DNA of 64,000 nucleotides, taken from the NCBI RefSeq assembly GCF_000090795.2, contig NW_003546380.1, forward strand, positions 140,487 through 204,486, given 5' to 3'. The translations under genes were made by a program, and so were the position numbers. Of the stretch, positions 22,330 to 36,313 are shown one piece after another. How positions within the stretch are numbered: the stretch's first letter is position 1; each line of letters starts with the position of its first letter. The notes under the pieces were generated by a model. The model did no database searches. It was not told the origin of the DNA and saw nothing but the letters and a program-made list of their open reading frames with translations. This stretch comes from Amphimedon queenslandica (Eukaryota; Porifera; Demospongiae; Haplosclerida; Niphatidae).

Positions 22330-23890
22330 CTCCCACACTTTAAAGCATTCTCAGAATATGGCATTATTTTTAAAATGACCATAGCTTGACAACATCAATA
22401 AATGTAATAGAATTGGGAGCCATTTTTGGAAAAAACCGTGGGCTATATAAAACACAGCTATGTTGTTAGGAAAATGTAATAAAAATCTAGGGTGGTTTTG
22501 GAGCCATTTTTTAGAAAAAACCATGGGCTATAGATCTAGTACAGGGTATTTTTAGCTCATTTTAAAAATGGCCATAACTCAAAAAATTGAAGTCGGAATC
22601 AACTCAAACTTTCTACACAGCATAAGGACATCAATGTGTATCAGAAAATGTAATAAAAATTGGGTGTGATTTTTGAGCCATTTTGGGGAAAAACCATGGG
22701 CTATAGTACAGGGTATTTTTCAGAAAACGGCTCATTTTTAAAAATAGCCGTAACTCAAAAAATTGAAGTCGAAATCAACTCAAACTTTCTACATAGCATA
22801 AGTACATCAATATGTATCAGAAAATGTAATAAAAATCTGGGGTGGTTTTGGAGCCATTTTTGAAAAAAAACCATGGGCTATAGTACAGGGTATTTTTCAG
22901 AAAACGGCTCATTTTAAAAAAATAGCCATAACTCAAAAAAATTGAAGTCGGAATCAACTCAAACTTTCTACATAGCATAAGTACATCAATATGTATCAGA
23001 AAATGTAATAAAAATCTGGGGTGGTTTTGGAGCCATTTTTGAAAAAAAAACCATGGGTTATAGTACAGGATATTTTTCAGAAAATGGCTCATTTTAAAAA
23101 ATAGCCATAACTCAAAAAATTGAAGTCGGAATCAACTCAAACTTTCTACATAGCATAAGTACATCAATATGTATCAGAAAATGTAATAAAAATCTGGGGT
23201 GGTTTTGGAGCCATTTTTGAAAAAAAAACCATGGGCTATAGTACAGGGTATTTTTTTAATAGCTCATTTTAAAAATGGTCATAACTTGAAAAATTGAAAT
23301 CGGAATCAACTCAAACTTTCTACATAGCATAAGGATATCAATATGTATCAAAAATGTAATAAAAATCCGAGGTGATTTTCGAGCCAGTTTTGGAAAAAAC
23401 CATGGGCTATAGTACAGGGTATTTTTAGCTCATTTTAAAAATGGCCATAACTCAAAAAATTGAAGTCGGAATCAACTCAAACTTTCTACACAGCATAAGA
23501 ACATCAATATGCATCAGAAAATGTAATAAAAATCTGGGGTGGTTTTGGAGCCATTTTTGAAAAAAAACCATGGGCTATAGTACAGGGTATTTTTTTAAAA
23601 TAGCTCATTAAAAAAAGTCATAACTCGAAAAATTGAAGTCGAAATCAATTCAAACTTTCTACACAGCATAAGGACATCAATATGTATCAGAAAATGTAAT
23701 AAAAATCTGGAGTAGTTTTGGAGCCATTTTTCGGAAAAAACCATGCACAGACATTTTTCAGAAAATGGCTAAAAATAGCCATAACTCAAAAATTTTAAGT
23801 TGAAACTAGTTCAAACTTTCTGCACAGCATAAACACATCAGTATGTATCAAAAAATGTAGTAACAATTGAGGGTGCAGTGACAATAGAGC
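22330..23890. repeat. Satellite family A array, about nine units
   Basis: Units of 163-180 bp share GTAATAAAAATCTGGGGTGG, TTTTGGAGCCATTTTTGAAA, CCATGGGCTATAGTACAGGG, CGGAATCAACTCAAACTTTC and ACATCAATATGTATCAGAAA. Units between 22825 and 23230 are the most alike, suggesting recent local amplification; those at the edges are more diverged. Confidence 0.92.
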
Positions 23891-24021
23891 ATTAACATGT
23901 GAAGTTGTATAAACAAGTCTTTAGACTGTGCTACACAGTGCAGAGTGAATCATTAATCAAGTGAAAAAATTAAACAACAGAAAATAACAAACTATCATAT
24001 ACTGAATTAATTAATAAAGCC

Positions 24022-24055
<34 letters not shown>

Positions 24056-24132
24056 TAACAATAATAATAATAATAAACAATAATAGTTTAAAATGTCAAT
24101 CACCTAAAAACAGGGAAGGGGGCCATGCATAT

Positions 24133-27100
24133 TTAAGAAAGGTGCGAAAAGGAGGGTGTCTCCCCAGGGGGAAATTGTGGGCAGGGGTTCTGGAGCTGAT
24201 TGGGTACCAAAGGATAGTTCATCATTGACGAAGGACAATGAGACATTTTAGGTGAAGGCGTGACGTAATCTCCTCCAACATGAGGCAACGCCCTTTTCTG
24301 TCCTGCAACAGGTGAGTATCCGTTCCACACAACATTATTTGACTGATGAGGAGGAGGAGGAGGGTGATGGGGGACGGGGTACATCTGATTGGGGAACATC
24401 CCGTTGCCGTGGTGATGATATCCGGGAGGGGGTGGGGCAGGCTGATGAGAGGGAAAGTCAAACGTCGACATGTGATTAGGGAGCGGCTGTGAAGGAGCGG
24501 TGGAAGAGACCGGGGAAGAAAGGAGGTTCCCGATCTGAGAGAGAGTAGATGAGGGCAAGTGTTGGAGTGGGCGTGGCTCTAGAGAATAGGGCGTGTCGGG
24601 AGAAGTGACGTAGCTATTGTAATGACTAGGACAATGGGCTTCTTAAATAGCCTGGTCCTGGGGGGAAGTTAGAAGCGACAGAGTAAGGAGGAGGTGGCGA
24701 GACAAGATGATGATTGGAGTTCTGTTGAGGGACTCCCATAGAGTAAGGGGAAGTTAGAGGGAGGGATGAGGGAACAGGGGAGGGAAGAAAAGGGGATGTT
24801 ACCCTCAGCTCTTTCGCCTTTTCCTGCTTTTCCACAAAATTCATAACTTTTGAAAACTCGTCCAATTCCTTTTTAAGTATTGTATCACTCCCGAAAGTAA
24901 CATGCCCCCTACTGGGCGGAGTCCTAGTTGTTCGTTTTGAAGTAACGGGTGGAGACTTTAGAGTGGGCGTCGTCCTTGGGGTCTCGTCCTCCGTCTCTTC
25001 TATCGGGATTAAAAGGGGTGTGGCACACATTTTCCCGTTCATGATGTCGTACGGATTGAGGGAAAGGTCGCCGTCTTCGGAGGCATCGTTTGAGCAGGAA
25101 GTGGGTGGGGCTTGTTGGAGGTTCTTTAAAAGTTCTTTTGAGTGACGTCTGATACGTCCAATCCTTGAACCTGAAGAAATACAGCGACTTTAAAAGTATT
25201 TAAACTACAATCCACATATCACATCACCAAAATAATTACAATACATACCGCGTACAAGATAATTTATTGGCGGGGAATTAATATTGGCGATTGGCGGTTC
25301 TATGAAGAAATTGCCAATATAAAATTCACCATTTTTTTCAAACTAAGCATGCTCGGCACAAAATCGTCAATACAAAATTTGCCAATTTCTTTCCACAGGC
25401 AAATTCGCCAAATATTACTCCCACCAATAAATCATCTTGTACCCTACATGTACATGTACATATACACGTACCTCCGTCCTTTGGAGTACTGCTGCTGCTA
25501 CATGTAGTGGGTGCGGCTTTCTTTAAAGAGCAATCAGAATTGATGAGGCCAGGCTCCGTTTTAACAACAACGTTACAAACAGCTGGTCCTTCGTCGTGTG
25601 AGGAAAGACCTGATGAGTGACCAGTGGTTGCCTCAGTGAACAGAGAGGAAGGTTTCTTATTGTTGGAGGAAGGAGAGAATGAAGAGAGTTTGGGACAAAT
25701 GGTGCCTTGAGACTGCGGGAAAGAAGAGAGAAATTATAAATAAGATCATTTTGGAGATTTGGAATATATAAATAGAATATAATGTATGTATTTTCAAAAT
25801 ATTATAGTATAAATACCTTAAGCCTACTATTTTTAGCGTCTACTAAATTTAGCTATATTAGCGAGAGAGCTTTAAACCGCTAAATTAAATAGACGCCAAA
25901 ATTATTATTCATTATAATGGTTATTATTTATAGTTAATTTGGTTAAAAACGCTAAAATTAGTAACGCTAAACATGACTTTTGCTGATTTCGCTAAAATTA
26001 GTAGACGCAAATAATAGTAGGCTTAAGGTATATGGATACATGGCAATATGCATCAGAAAATATAATTATTTTAAATATTATCTTGTAACAGTTGATGACA
26101 AAATCTTAGGCCAAAATTTTTTGAATAACTTTTAAAAACACAAAAAAATCGGAACCAGCTCAAAGTAGATCTACACAACATAAGTACACGTATGGACTTT
26201 GACCATCAAACATAATCTCACAATAGTACCAACATGTACATGTACTGTATTAATCTGATGCAAGTACAGCTCACTCCTAATCCTACACCAGTAAAATTGA
26301 ACCACTCTAGCTACTAGCACAATCCTTAAAATAAAAGAGCTACTACTATACCACAGACAAATAACACAAGCTACATACTATCAAGAGTACATAATGTTTC
26401 AGTAGTTTTCAATCAATGTTTATACAGATGTGTTGTTATAACAACATTATCATTGATAATATACAGAAGTATACTGAACGTGACTTCCTAGAAATCCACA
26501 GTTTCCACGCACTTGCAGCAGGGCCTAGCAGGCCTCAATAGGGCCGTTGGACACTCTCTTGTTAGGCATTATGTACTCTTGATACTATACATACCCAAAC
26601 ACAGACGCACACACCCTTCATACACAGTTACACAAACATTACATCATGTGCATACATAGACAGGAGCCATTGCCTAATATAGAAATATCTTCTATCAATA
26701 TGACCCCAAGCTGAAATCATGCAGTGCGTGTGTGCGTGAGAGACTCCTACTCATCTATTGACAAAACACAAACCACAAGAACTATAACGTGTTAAAATAT
26801 TGCATAACTCATTCCATGAAATGGAACCACAGCACTTCGATACATGAAGATTGAAGACTGCCCCGAGACATTATGCTATAATTATACTAATAAATTGTAG
26901 TTGTAAATATTGTCACTAGTTATGCATAAATAATAATAATAAAAACACTAATATACAGTGGTACCACTACATTATAATGAATGCTTTTACCCACTTTGGT
27001 ACAAAAGTTTGTCTGTTATACAGAGGCATCCTTTATGTGGAAGCTATTTTATACAGTAAGGAATGTAATTGGTACACTAGTAGGTGCTGTCCATTAAATG

Positions 27101-30100
27101 GAGGTGTCTGCTCTACATGTACATGCATAAATATAGAGTGACCATTAAGAGAAGCTACACTGTAAATATTCAATGTACATGTACATGTACATACACTGTA
27201 CATGTACATGTATATACATGCATTAAATGGAGGTGTATGTTATAGAGAGTGTCCGTTAAGAGAGGCTATGTTCAAACACCTACAGAGCACAGTATACCAA
27301 ACTGGGTAGTATTTCCTGTCCATAAATGGAAGGTGCTTGTGTTTCTACCCACACATTCTCTTTCAGACTCTTTGAATGCGTAGACCTAACAGACAAACGG
27401 GCCAATCGCCCTAAACATAAAATCACTTGAGAAAATGATGAAGATATTGAATTAAGAGGAACAAGCAATCATAATATTTCANNNNNNNNNNNNNNNNNNN
27501 NNNNNNNNNNNNNNNNNNNNNNNNNNNNNNNNNNNNNNNNNNNNNNNNNNNNNNNNNNNNNNNNNNNNNNNNNNNNNNNNNNNNNNNNNNNNNNNNNNNN
27601 NNNNNNNNNNNNNNNNNNNNNNNNNNNNNNNNNNNNNNNNNNNNNNNNNNNNNNNNNNNNNNNNNNNNNNNNNNNNNNNNNNNNNNNNNNNNNNNNNNNN
27701 NNNNNNNNNNNNNNNNNNNNNNNNNNNNNNNNNNNNNNNNNNNNNCATAGATATGAGACAAAAATAATGTACAATACATGTACATATAAACATACGAATG
27801 TGATTGGGTACATGTTACAGATACATGTACATGTAACTACGGGCTACACTTAATCAGACACAATATTGCAAGAACTAAAAATAAATACAAATTAGAATTG
27901 TCAGACAAGTGCTACTAGAACAATTATGCAAGTATAGATGTAGTTAGCTGTTTAAAAACAAACACAGACAGAAAACATAATACAATAATGATGATAAAGA
28001 CACTGTTCCAATATCAAATAACGTAACAATCAAAATCTGTCACAATATCAAGTTAAACAGAGACATCTGCCTGGATACCAATAGAAATGAAGCAGGAATG
28101 CAATATGGTCTATATACATGTACTATTATTAGTACAAAGGTCGTAGTGACCAGCATACATGTACGTGTATATCGCAAGGTATCTGCCTGGATACCAAAAG
28201 AAGTAAAGGAAGAATGCAACAGAGCCTAACTGTAGTACACGTACTATTATCATTACAAAGGTCGTAGTGACCAGCGTACATGTATATTACAAGGTCTCTG
28301 CCTGGATACCAGAAGAGGTGAAGGAAGAATGCGATAGAATCCAGCCATACATGTACATGTACTATTATTACAAAGATCATAGGCGCCAGCGTATATCCCA
28401 AGATAGTTACACAAGGTATTTAGGAGTGTCACGCATGTAGAGTGATCTCAGAATCTTCAAAGCACACATAAAACAAATATTGAAGGACTTGAAAAGCAAG
28501 CGGTAGGAATACAAAGATAAAAAAGCCCTATGAAACCTCAATCATGAGATAAATGGTGATTTCACATTGTCACCTATAGTAACAAATAGCAAGGGAGGAT
28601 ACTGTGGCCTATAAAAGAATCATATGCATAAAGACAGCCGCTAAACTAACCTTTGAACTACCGCTTATACAAAGAAGCCTTTTCATTATATAATGCCTTA
28701 AGAACACAAACTGCACATTTATGTATGCCAATTGTACAGTATCAATTATAAACCACACTACAAAACCTCTGGGTGACAGATCGGCTCTAAGATAATTGGT
28801 AGGTTGAGTGTAGTGGTGCCTTTGAAGAAAGGGAAGACGTGCCTCTGAAGCCACAAGAATACACATAAAACAAATGCTTGTTAACGCATGCATTGAGGTT
28901 CTCACGCCTCCATTATAATTATAATTCCTTAGGGCAAAAGAGTCACGTACATACTCTAATTAGTAAGTGTGTTAATAATAATGACAATGTAATGATAACT
29001 AAACGTGACCATAATTGACAAAGGTACCTTATGGCAGATTTTTAAATTCATCATTATAATGAAAAATATCAACCTGTGAGTGCTCTGTTAGACAACCATT
29101 GTTTCTAAAAGTTACACAGTAAGTTTTTGCATCCTCTGGAGTAATTTTATGATAAATGGAGCTCAGGAAGTTGGATTTTTTAGGCTTTAAAGACCAATTT
29201 TCCTATCCAACATAAGGTACCTTTTGTCAATTATGGTCACAAATTATACATGAACTAAATAATAATGATAATAATGATATGCTTAGAAACGAGAGCTACT
29301 TATTAAAATTAATGTCATGCAGGCTTTAATGTAGAGTACCAACTGTATGTGTTGGATGGGGCTGATATGAAAGAAATTACACTAGAATGAAATGGATGAT
29401 CGATGAACATGCAAAAGAAACAGGAAGAGGAGAGAGAAGAAGAGAAAGGGTATAGAGAAGGAAAAAGAGAGAGGAAAATAAACCATGGTAAGCACTAGAT
29501 TAAAAAAGATTAGTTAAAAGCAAATGTACCATAAAGTTCAGCATGTACATGTATACATGTATAAACAAATGTACATTATTATGTACATGTACATGTACAT
29601 GTACATGTACATGTAATGATGTAATGATGAGACACATTTAAGTCCAAATAAAGTAACAACAAGTCATTAGGAAGAAACATTAAAACAATTACTAAACTGT
29701 CATCCTAAAAATGGGCAGTAGAATGATAATCTAATCAGGAATACAAATGTATGGTAATTCCTCGTGTCTATAATTATGCATGTACATGTACATGTATGTA
29801 CATTATTAGAACTATAAAATTATCAAGGATTTCAAGTCCATTCATTTTATTAAAAAATGTATGTACATGCATACACTAAGAAATGTACATGCACATGTGC
29901 AATAAAAACAGGGAATTAAAAAAACATACACGTACGTGTACATGTACATGTACATGTACATATAAAAACAAGACAGACCATAATGTGTACATATAATGGT
30001 GAATCATGTGCAAGTTTGTACTATGTGGATCATGACCACATGCACACGTGCACGTGTACAATGAGCAAGTGTGCTGTGTGCATGTACATATACAAATATA

Positions 30101-31991
30101 GAGCTCATGGACCCAGTGAAGCTCTTAACAACATCCACTAGACAACTTAGCAGTGAAGGCTATTTTGTAGCCCACTTTGATCTACATGTACATGTACAGG
30201 TTTACTGGGACTTGGTTCTATGAGCATTCACTAACTAACCCTCAGCATATAAGCATAATATTACATATAAAGAGCGTGTAAAGTCAATGTAGATCATATT
30301 GGTTAAAAATTCACAGATTAAGTCACATAGTTATCCGTTGAGGTAGTGACAAATAACTGCTGAATTAAAAGGCTTTCATGCTATCACAAATATTGGACAT
30401 AAGATCATGTAAAAGAATGAAGATAGATATAATCTTGTCCTGTTCTAACCTATTCATGATACCATTGACCCAATTAGCCATCAACCTCTTTGAGCATAAC
30501 TAATGATAGACTAGATATGAAAACAGATCAAAGTGACATTATAGTAATGAGACATTAGATCAACAGCCATTGCTAGGAGAAGAGAGGAAATGCTATAGGA
30601 ATGCAGCACGATATCATACAGCCACTTAGTGATATCAGTCTTAAGCCTTCAACCAGCCATTATCTCTTTATTATCATAAAATAACTAAACACACCACCAC
30701 AGGAAGAACTGTCTGAGCTAACCAGTAACGATTATGTAATGTTGTATAAAAAATGGACCCCAAACCACAAAGTACATTTAATGCACACACAACATGCTCA
30801 ATACAGTACTTAAGTTTCACCAAGGCATATTACACATACACACATACATGTACATGTATACACAAGACATTACAGATACTACTGTATCGTAGCATAGGCT
30901 AACAGCGCCAGGATGACACCTGCTGTTGTTTATCGGTGATCTCGGGAATCTTCAAAGGTGTGGCACGCGAAGCGAACATTAGAAATGATAGTAGGAGTGT
31001 GAATAGTTTTGGGATGGCCAACCAAAAATACATCGCAGATCGACAAAAACAACATATACATAATGGGCCCTGATCTCATTGTCCTCACCTATAGCAACAC
31101 AAATAGGGAGGACCCAGTGGAATAGAGTTCCTGGATACACAAAACACTCTCTTACCGCTAGCTTTCCTTTGATCTCAACGCTTGATAGCGGTGTCTTTGA
31201 TTAAGGGCTATATACACTCATTAATAATAATAGTATAATATCTACTGTACATACAGAAGTGGTTTTATCTATGGTTTATGTTAGGATTGGTTCTCACACA
31301 CAATAAGATCTCTCCCCGACTCTCTGGCTATACATTTCCCTGGTTTCTAAGTGGTGGTCACCCTGAGAAGCCAAGAGAGAATGGAGGTTCCGTTTTTTAA
31401 TTGTTACAAAGAGAAGAAACAACCAATAATTTTACAAACATACATTCACAATTACTTCACTAATTATCACTGCATTACGACTGATACACGTAGCATAATC
31501 ATTATTGTTTCTTGTTTATTACATTAAGCATTCAATGAGTAGCAAATTCATACAATGAACATAGAAAAGTTATTCTGACTATAAGATAACACTTAAAATG
31601 AGGTATTCACTGCAATATGCCTATAGCCATAAGTTTAAAGTAATACAATAAGGATATACTGAATTGAATTATAATAAATTTCGTAAATCAAAGGTACTTT
31701 GTTTTCAAGACCAAGCAACAACACATTAATAAATTATGCCACTGTAGCAGGTAATTTTATAATTAATACCAACTGTCTTAAACCATAATCCAGAAGGTAC
31801 ATGTACATGAATGCTGTAAACTTCCTTTTAAGTTTTTGGTATAACATTAAAAAAAGCTAAATACACATGATGTGATGTGGGTGAACTATATACAAGTTGT
31901 AATTTTATTATTGACATCTGAGAACACCATCACCACAAAATTCAATTATTAAACACTTGTTCATTGATGATGTGTGTGCCTACATGCAGCA

Positions 31992-32029
<38 letters not shown>

Positions 32030-32168
32030 TAACTATGAAATGACACTATAGCAATGAAGCAAAGTATTAAGAAACTGAGAGAGTGATATAGATCCTGCTT
32101 TATTAAGAGTTTAAGACATAACAGAGGTTATGTAATGCATGGCTGACACAATAACAGAGAGAGAGGGA

Positions 32169-32199
<31 letters not shown>

Positions 32200-33172
32200 T
32201 GAGAGAGAGAGTGGAGGAAAAATAACCAGAGTGATTCATAGCCAGCAAACACAAAACAAACCTGCCAAAAAGCACGACATCATTAAACACATGTTGTCCT
32301 TTATCTGTGTCACACACACCCAGAGCAAAGCATTAAGAAATGGTAAAAGCCAATATGTCTTTAATTTACAATATTAATGCTACACTATAAACATAGGGAT
32401 ATCAATACAACCAATTGTATATATTTTCAGTATAGAAATGAGTATACTAACTGAACAAGATCAACTGAAAGGGAAAAACACTAACTAACTTTATATACAT
32501 AGTGAAATAATAATAATAATGATAGAAACATACATTACTAATGCAAAAATATAAACTTTGATTTTTATTATGAAGAGAGGAAGGTTCACATGTAATCATT
32601 GAGCTAAAAAGGTAATTCTTTTATTGAGCAAGTCAAAACAGCCAGTCCTGAATGAAGACAATCATCACCAAATATGTCTCTCAATGGCTGAATGTGCAAC
32701 ATAAAGCAAATTAATGACTTTTAATTCAATAAAAGTGTCATGCACCAAGCACGTGTCCTCCAAGGAAATCTGGTGGACACACACAAGACATGTAAGACTA
32801 TATAAGTACTGCGTGCCAAGGAGAAGGAACTGGGTTATATAAAATTGAAGGTGACATTGTGACAAAGAGACTGCTAAGACGCAGTAGGACAAAAACATCT
32901 CAGAAACATGCACAATAATTCACATAGTAATAGTAGTAGTAAATGAACCAAATGCTTCCAGTGTGAACAATTTATTTAATATGCAATACATGTACATGTG
33001 CCATTTTGTGCATGTACATGTAAGCTGAACAAAGAAGAAGCCGTATCAATGCATGCACATGTACATGTATAGATTGTAGCTATTTTAAACCTATGACCTT
33101 ATCGCATTACAGTACAGTAGATGCACAAACAAAAATATATGTCTCAGACATTCTCTCTCTCTCTCTCTCTCT

Positions 33173-33218
<46 letters not shown>

Positions 33219-34582
33219 CTCACCCTCTCCCTCTCTCCTTATTTCCAGAGAAACTTAGACCCACAATTTGTTAATAGGTAGTTTCCTCATTATCACTTAC
33301 AATACACAAAGAGATTACATGCAGACATAACAAGAGAGCACTCACTTAGAAAGTGTGGGTGAGGGATTTTGGAGGTAAAACTAGCAGGTGCCAAAAAATG
33401 AAAAACAGCCAGGGGCAAAAACATATATGCATAATAAATGCATTAAAATGTATAGTAATCGTGAATGGTATCATCAATTCAAGCAAAACACATCATTGTG
33501 CTGGAATAAACAAACATAGACAGCACAAAATGAATTCATGGTACCAAAAATGTATTCAGTACTGGTACAGACACCAATGAATACATAAATGATTTCAAAT
33601 TATACATGTACACGTGTAAAGAGCAGAATATATGTACATGTACATGTTAGAAGTGACATACATGTACATGTACATGTACATGAATGCACTTGTGAAGCTT
33701 ACCATGATTTCTGCTTTACAGTCTGCTGCTGGTTGTATGGATGAGGAGGGTGGGAAAGAGGTGGTTGCCAGAGTTGATACAGTAGATATTGTAAGTCCTT
33801 CAGCTCCTGCTGGAGTGGATTTAAATGAGAGTAAAGGGGGAGGAACCGATGATGTAACAATGGCTGCCGAAGACGGTAGGCCCCGCAGAGAGTTCTCTGT
33901 TATCTCTCTGGCTCTGTGATGAGAGGAGGAGGCGTTCAGAGAAGAGGGCTGGGGGTTTGGATTATTTGGGACCAGTCCAGGACAACTTGTAGTTCCTTGT
34001 AGCTCTTGCTTGAGTGTCTCTGTGTATCTCTTAGCAAGTATCTCTGTTCTCTCGGCTTCCAGGCTAGCCTCGAATATATAGGCGGGTCTACGACGAGAGG
34101 CACAGGCCTTGTGGTGCTCCCTAAAAGCGGCTAGACTCTCGGATAGGGTAGAAGAAGGAAACTGGGACTGGTTCGAGTAGGGTATACCGCCACCTATACT
34201 GCCGCCCAGTGATCTTAGGCTCGCTTCCTCTACTCTGTTTGTGTGGTGGTAGCGAGAGACGACAGCCTGCATGGCGGAGGAGTTGGGTCCTCTCTTCCAG
34301 AGGTCTTTATAGTCAGAACTATAAGGGAGGGTTGAGGGAGGATACACAAACACCAATACTAGGCTTTTAATGAGTGGGTGGGGCTAAACCACCTCGACCA
34401 CACCCACCACAAATTGGTAATTTAATTAATTTTACTAATAAATTTTCATTGCATAAACCAGAAAATATTACAAAAATCGATGATGAAGTCCTTTCTATAC
34501 ATTATATAACAATTGTTAATTAATCACTGTAGATACAATCCTCTTAGTGCTGTTAAAAGTCTGCATTTATAATAATAATAAC

Positions 34583-34625
<43 letters not shown>

Positions 34626-35139
34626 TGAGGAGAGGTGATAATTAATTCAATTTGATAAGAAATAATGATTAAATCTCATGACAGCTGCACACATCATGGT
34701 GCCTCTCTCTCTTCTATATATAACAAAAATTATAACAACACTATTACCACATTTATAATACATTATCATTTACTAGTAATAATAAGAATAATAATAATAA
34801 TAATAATAATACTGACTGATGCAAGAGCAGGTGCGATATTACATTTCTCAAATTATATTAATAAATAATTAATAATCTTTACACATTTCTGCTAATGTGT
34901 TGTAATCCGTTCTCCATCCATTCTGTGAATATTGTTAATGAGCTATTATAGATATAAAAGAATCGAGAAGGTGGAAAAGAAAGAGGGCATCACTAATTTT
35001 AAATATCTCATTGACAATTTCGAACAGCATCTCAACTCTCTCTCTCTAGTAACCAACTCTGGCCGACACTCTGACGTCTGACTATCGACAAGAGTTGGGT
35101 GTAGTGTCCTCTCTTAACTTAATCTCACATTATTTAATC

Positions 35140-35176
<37 letters not shown>

Positions 35177-36280
35177 CTTCTTGCTCATTTCTTTTCTTAC
35201 CTGAACTGTGTAATATCTCCCATCTTCCTGGTAATGTTACTAAAAAAATCTGTGGTGCATAAAATAGAGAGGAGAGAGAGAGAGGAGGAGGAGGAGGAGG
35301 GAGAGAGAGAGATTAAGTCTTTTGACATTTCCCACAAAGATGTTACATGACAAATTCATAATAGCCTCCTAAAACACATTAAAGAAACCAGCTGCAAGCA
35401 TTCTCACAGGGATTTCAATAAAAACTCCAGACAATTTGGCACTTTAATAAAAACACTAGACAAACTGGCTATGAGCATGCACATACACAAGCCTCTTCCC
35501 TCCCACAATCAAAAACTGTGGATCCACTTCAAAAGGAATCAACCACATTAATATATAAATATACTCATAACACATCAAACACACCTGCGGCCCTCCCATC
35601 CCTACTTTCATACGCTCTGTATAATCTCACCATGAATTATGCCAACTCTACCAAGTATTATGAGGATAGGACCTAAGCTAGTACATGTATAAAGTACTCT
35701 GTGTAAACATTGTACATTGGATGGGCTATGATACAAATATACTAGTATAGTAGAATGGAAATCCAATACATTACATTATACTGATGACGAGTATTAAATT
35801 CTCATTCCAATAATAAGATATGAGTGCTTGCCATCACATTGTACATCCATGTTTACTAAACCAAATGAAATTCAAGATTCCTAATTAAGTTTCCCATGCC
35901 CAGGGCAGTGTACACAATTTACTAAAATGGCCATACACACATGTGCATATCTCAAACACAAAACACTTAGTGTCAATCGCAGGGTGAGATAATAATTCTT
36001 TGAAAGTGGTAATACAATATTAAGATACAAGTCTATGCTGGTTGTATGCTGGGCAGCAAAATAATGTAATTGTAAGATCATGCAGTAATTCAATTGCTTG
36101 AGGAAAGGAAACCAGAAAAGTGGTCTCTCTCTTTCCTTCAGCAACAGCTGCACACTGACTGTCACAATTTTGAATTGTGAGTGGCATGCATTGTTTAGAT
36201 GTGTAGGGCAAGCAATATCGTTCTTCACTCTCCCCCCCCCTCTCTCTCTCTCCTTTTCTCTCTCTCTCTCTCTCTCTCCT

Positions 36281-36313
<33 letters not shown>

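Larger units (their letters stand above)
25713..33702. other. 8-kb AFF intron
   Basis: Holds two MITEs (25813-26033, 29005-29240), a satellite-B fragment near 26060-26200, a pogo-like element fragment (26940-27280), the 264-bp gap, a 115-bp tandem repeat (28067-28420), many TACATGTACATG tracts (29520-30060), and GT, GA, CT and CA microsatellites (31999-32028, 32154-32212, 33152-33215). I see no convincing exon on either strand. Confidence 0.6.

Noticed and set aside
22660-23092. Frames reading MGYSTGYFSENGSF or FLKNILYYNPWFFFQKW
   Set aside because: Translations of satellite family A. The same peptide appears in each unit and in the 590-1195 array, with no start or splice context.
27423-27813. 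Frames spanning the run of N
   Set aside because: Artefact of translating the assembly gap.
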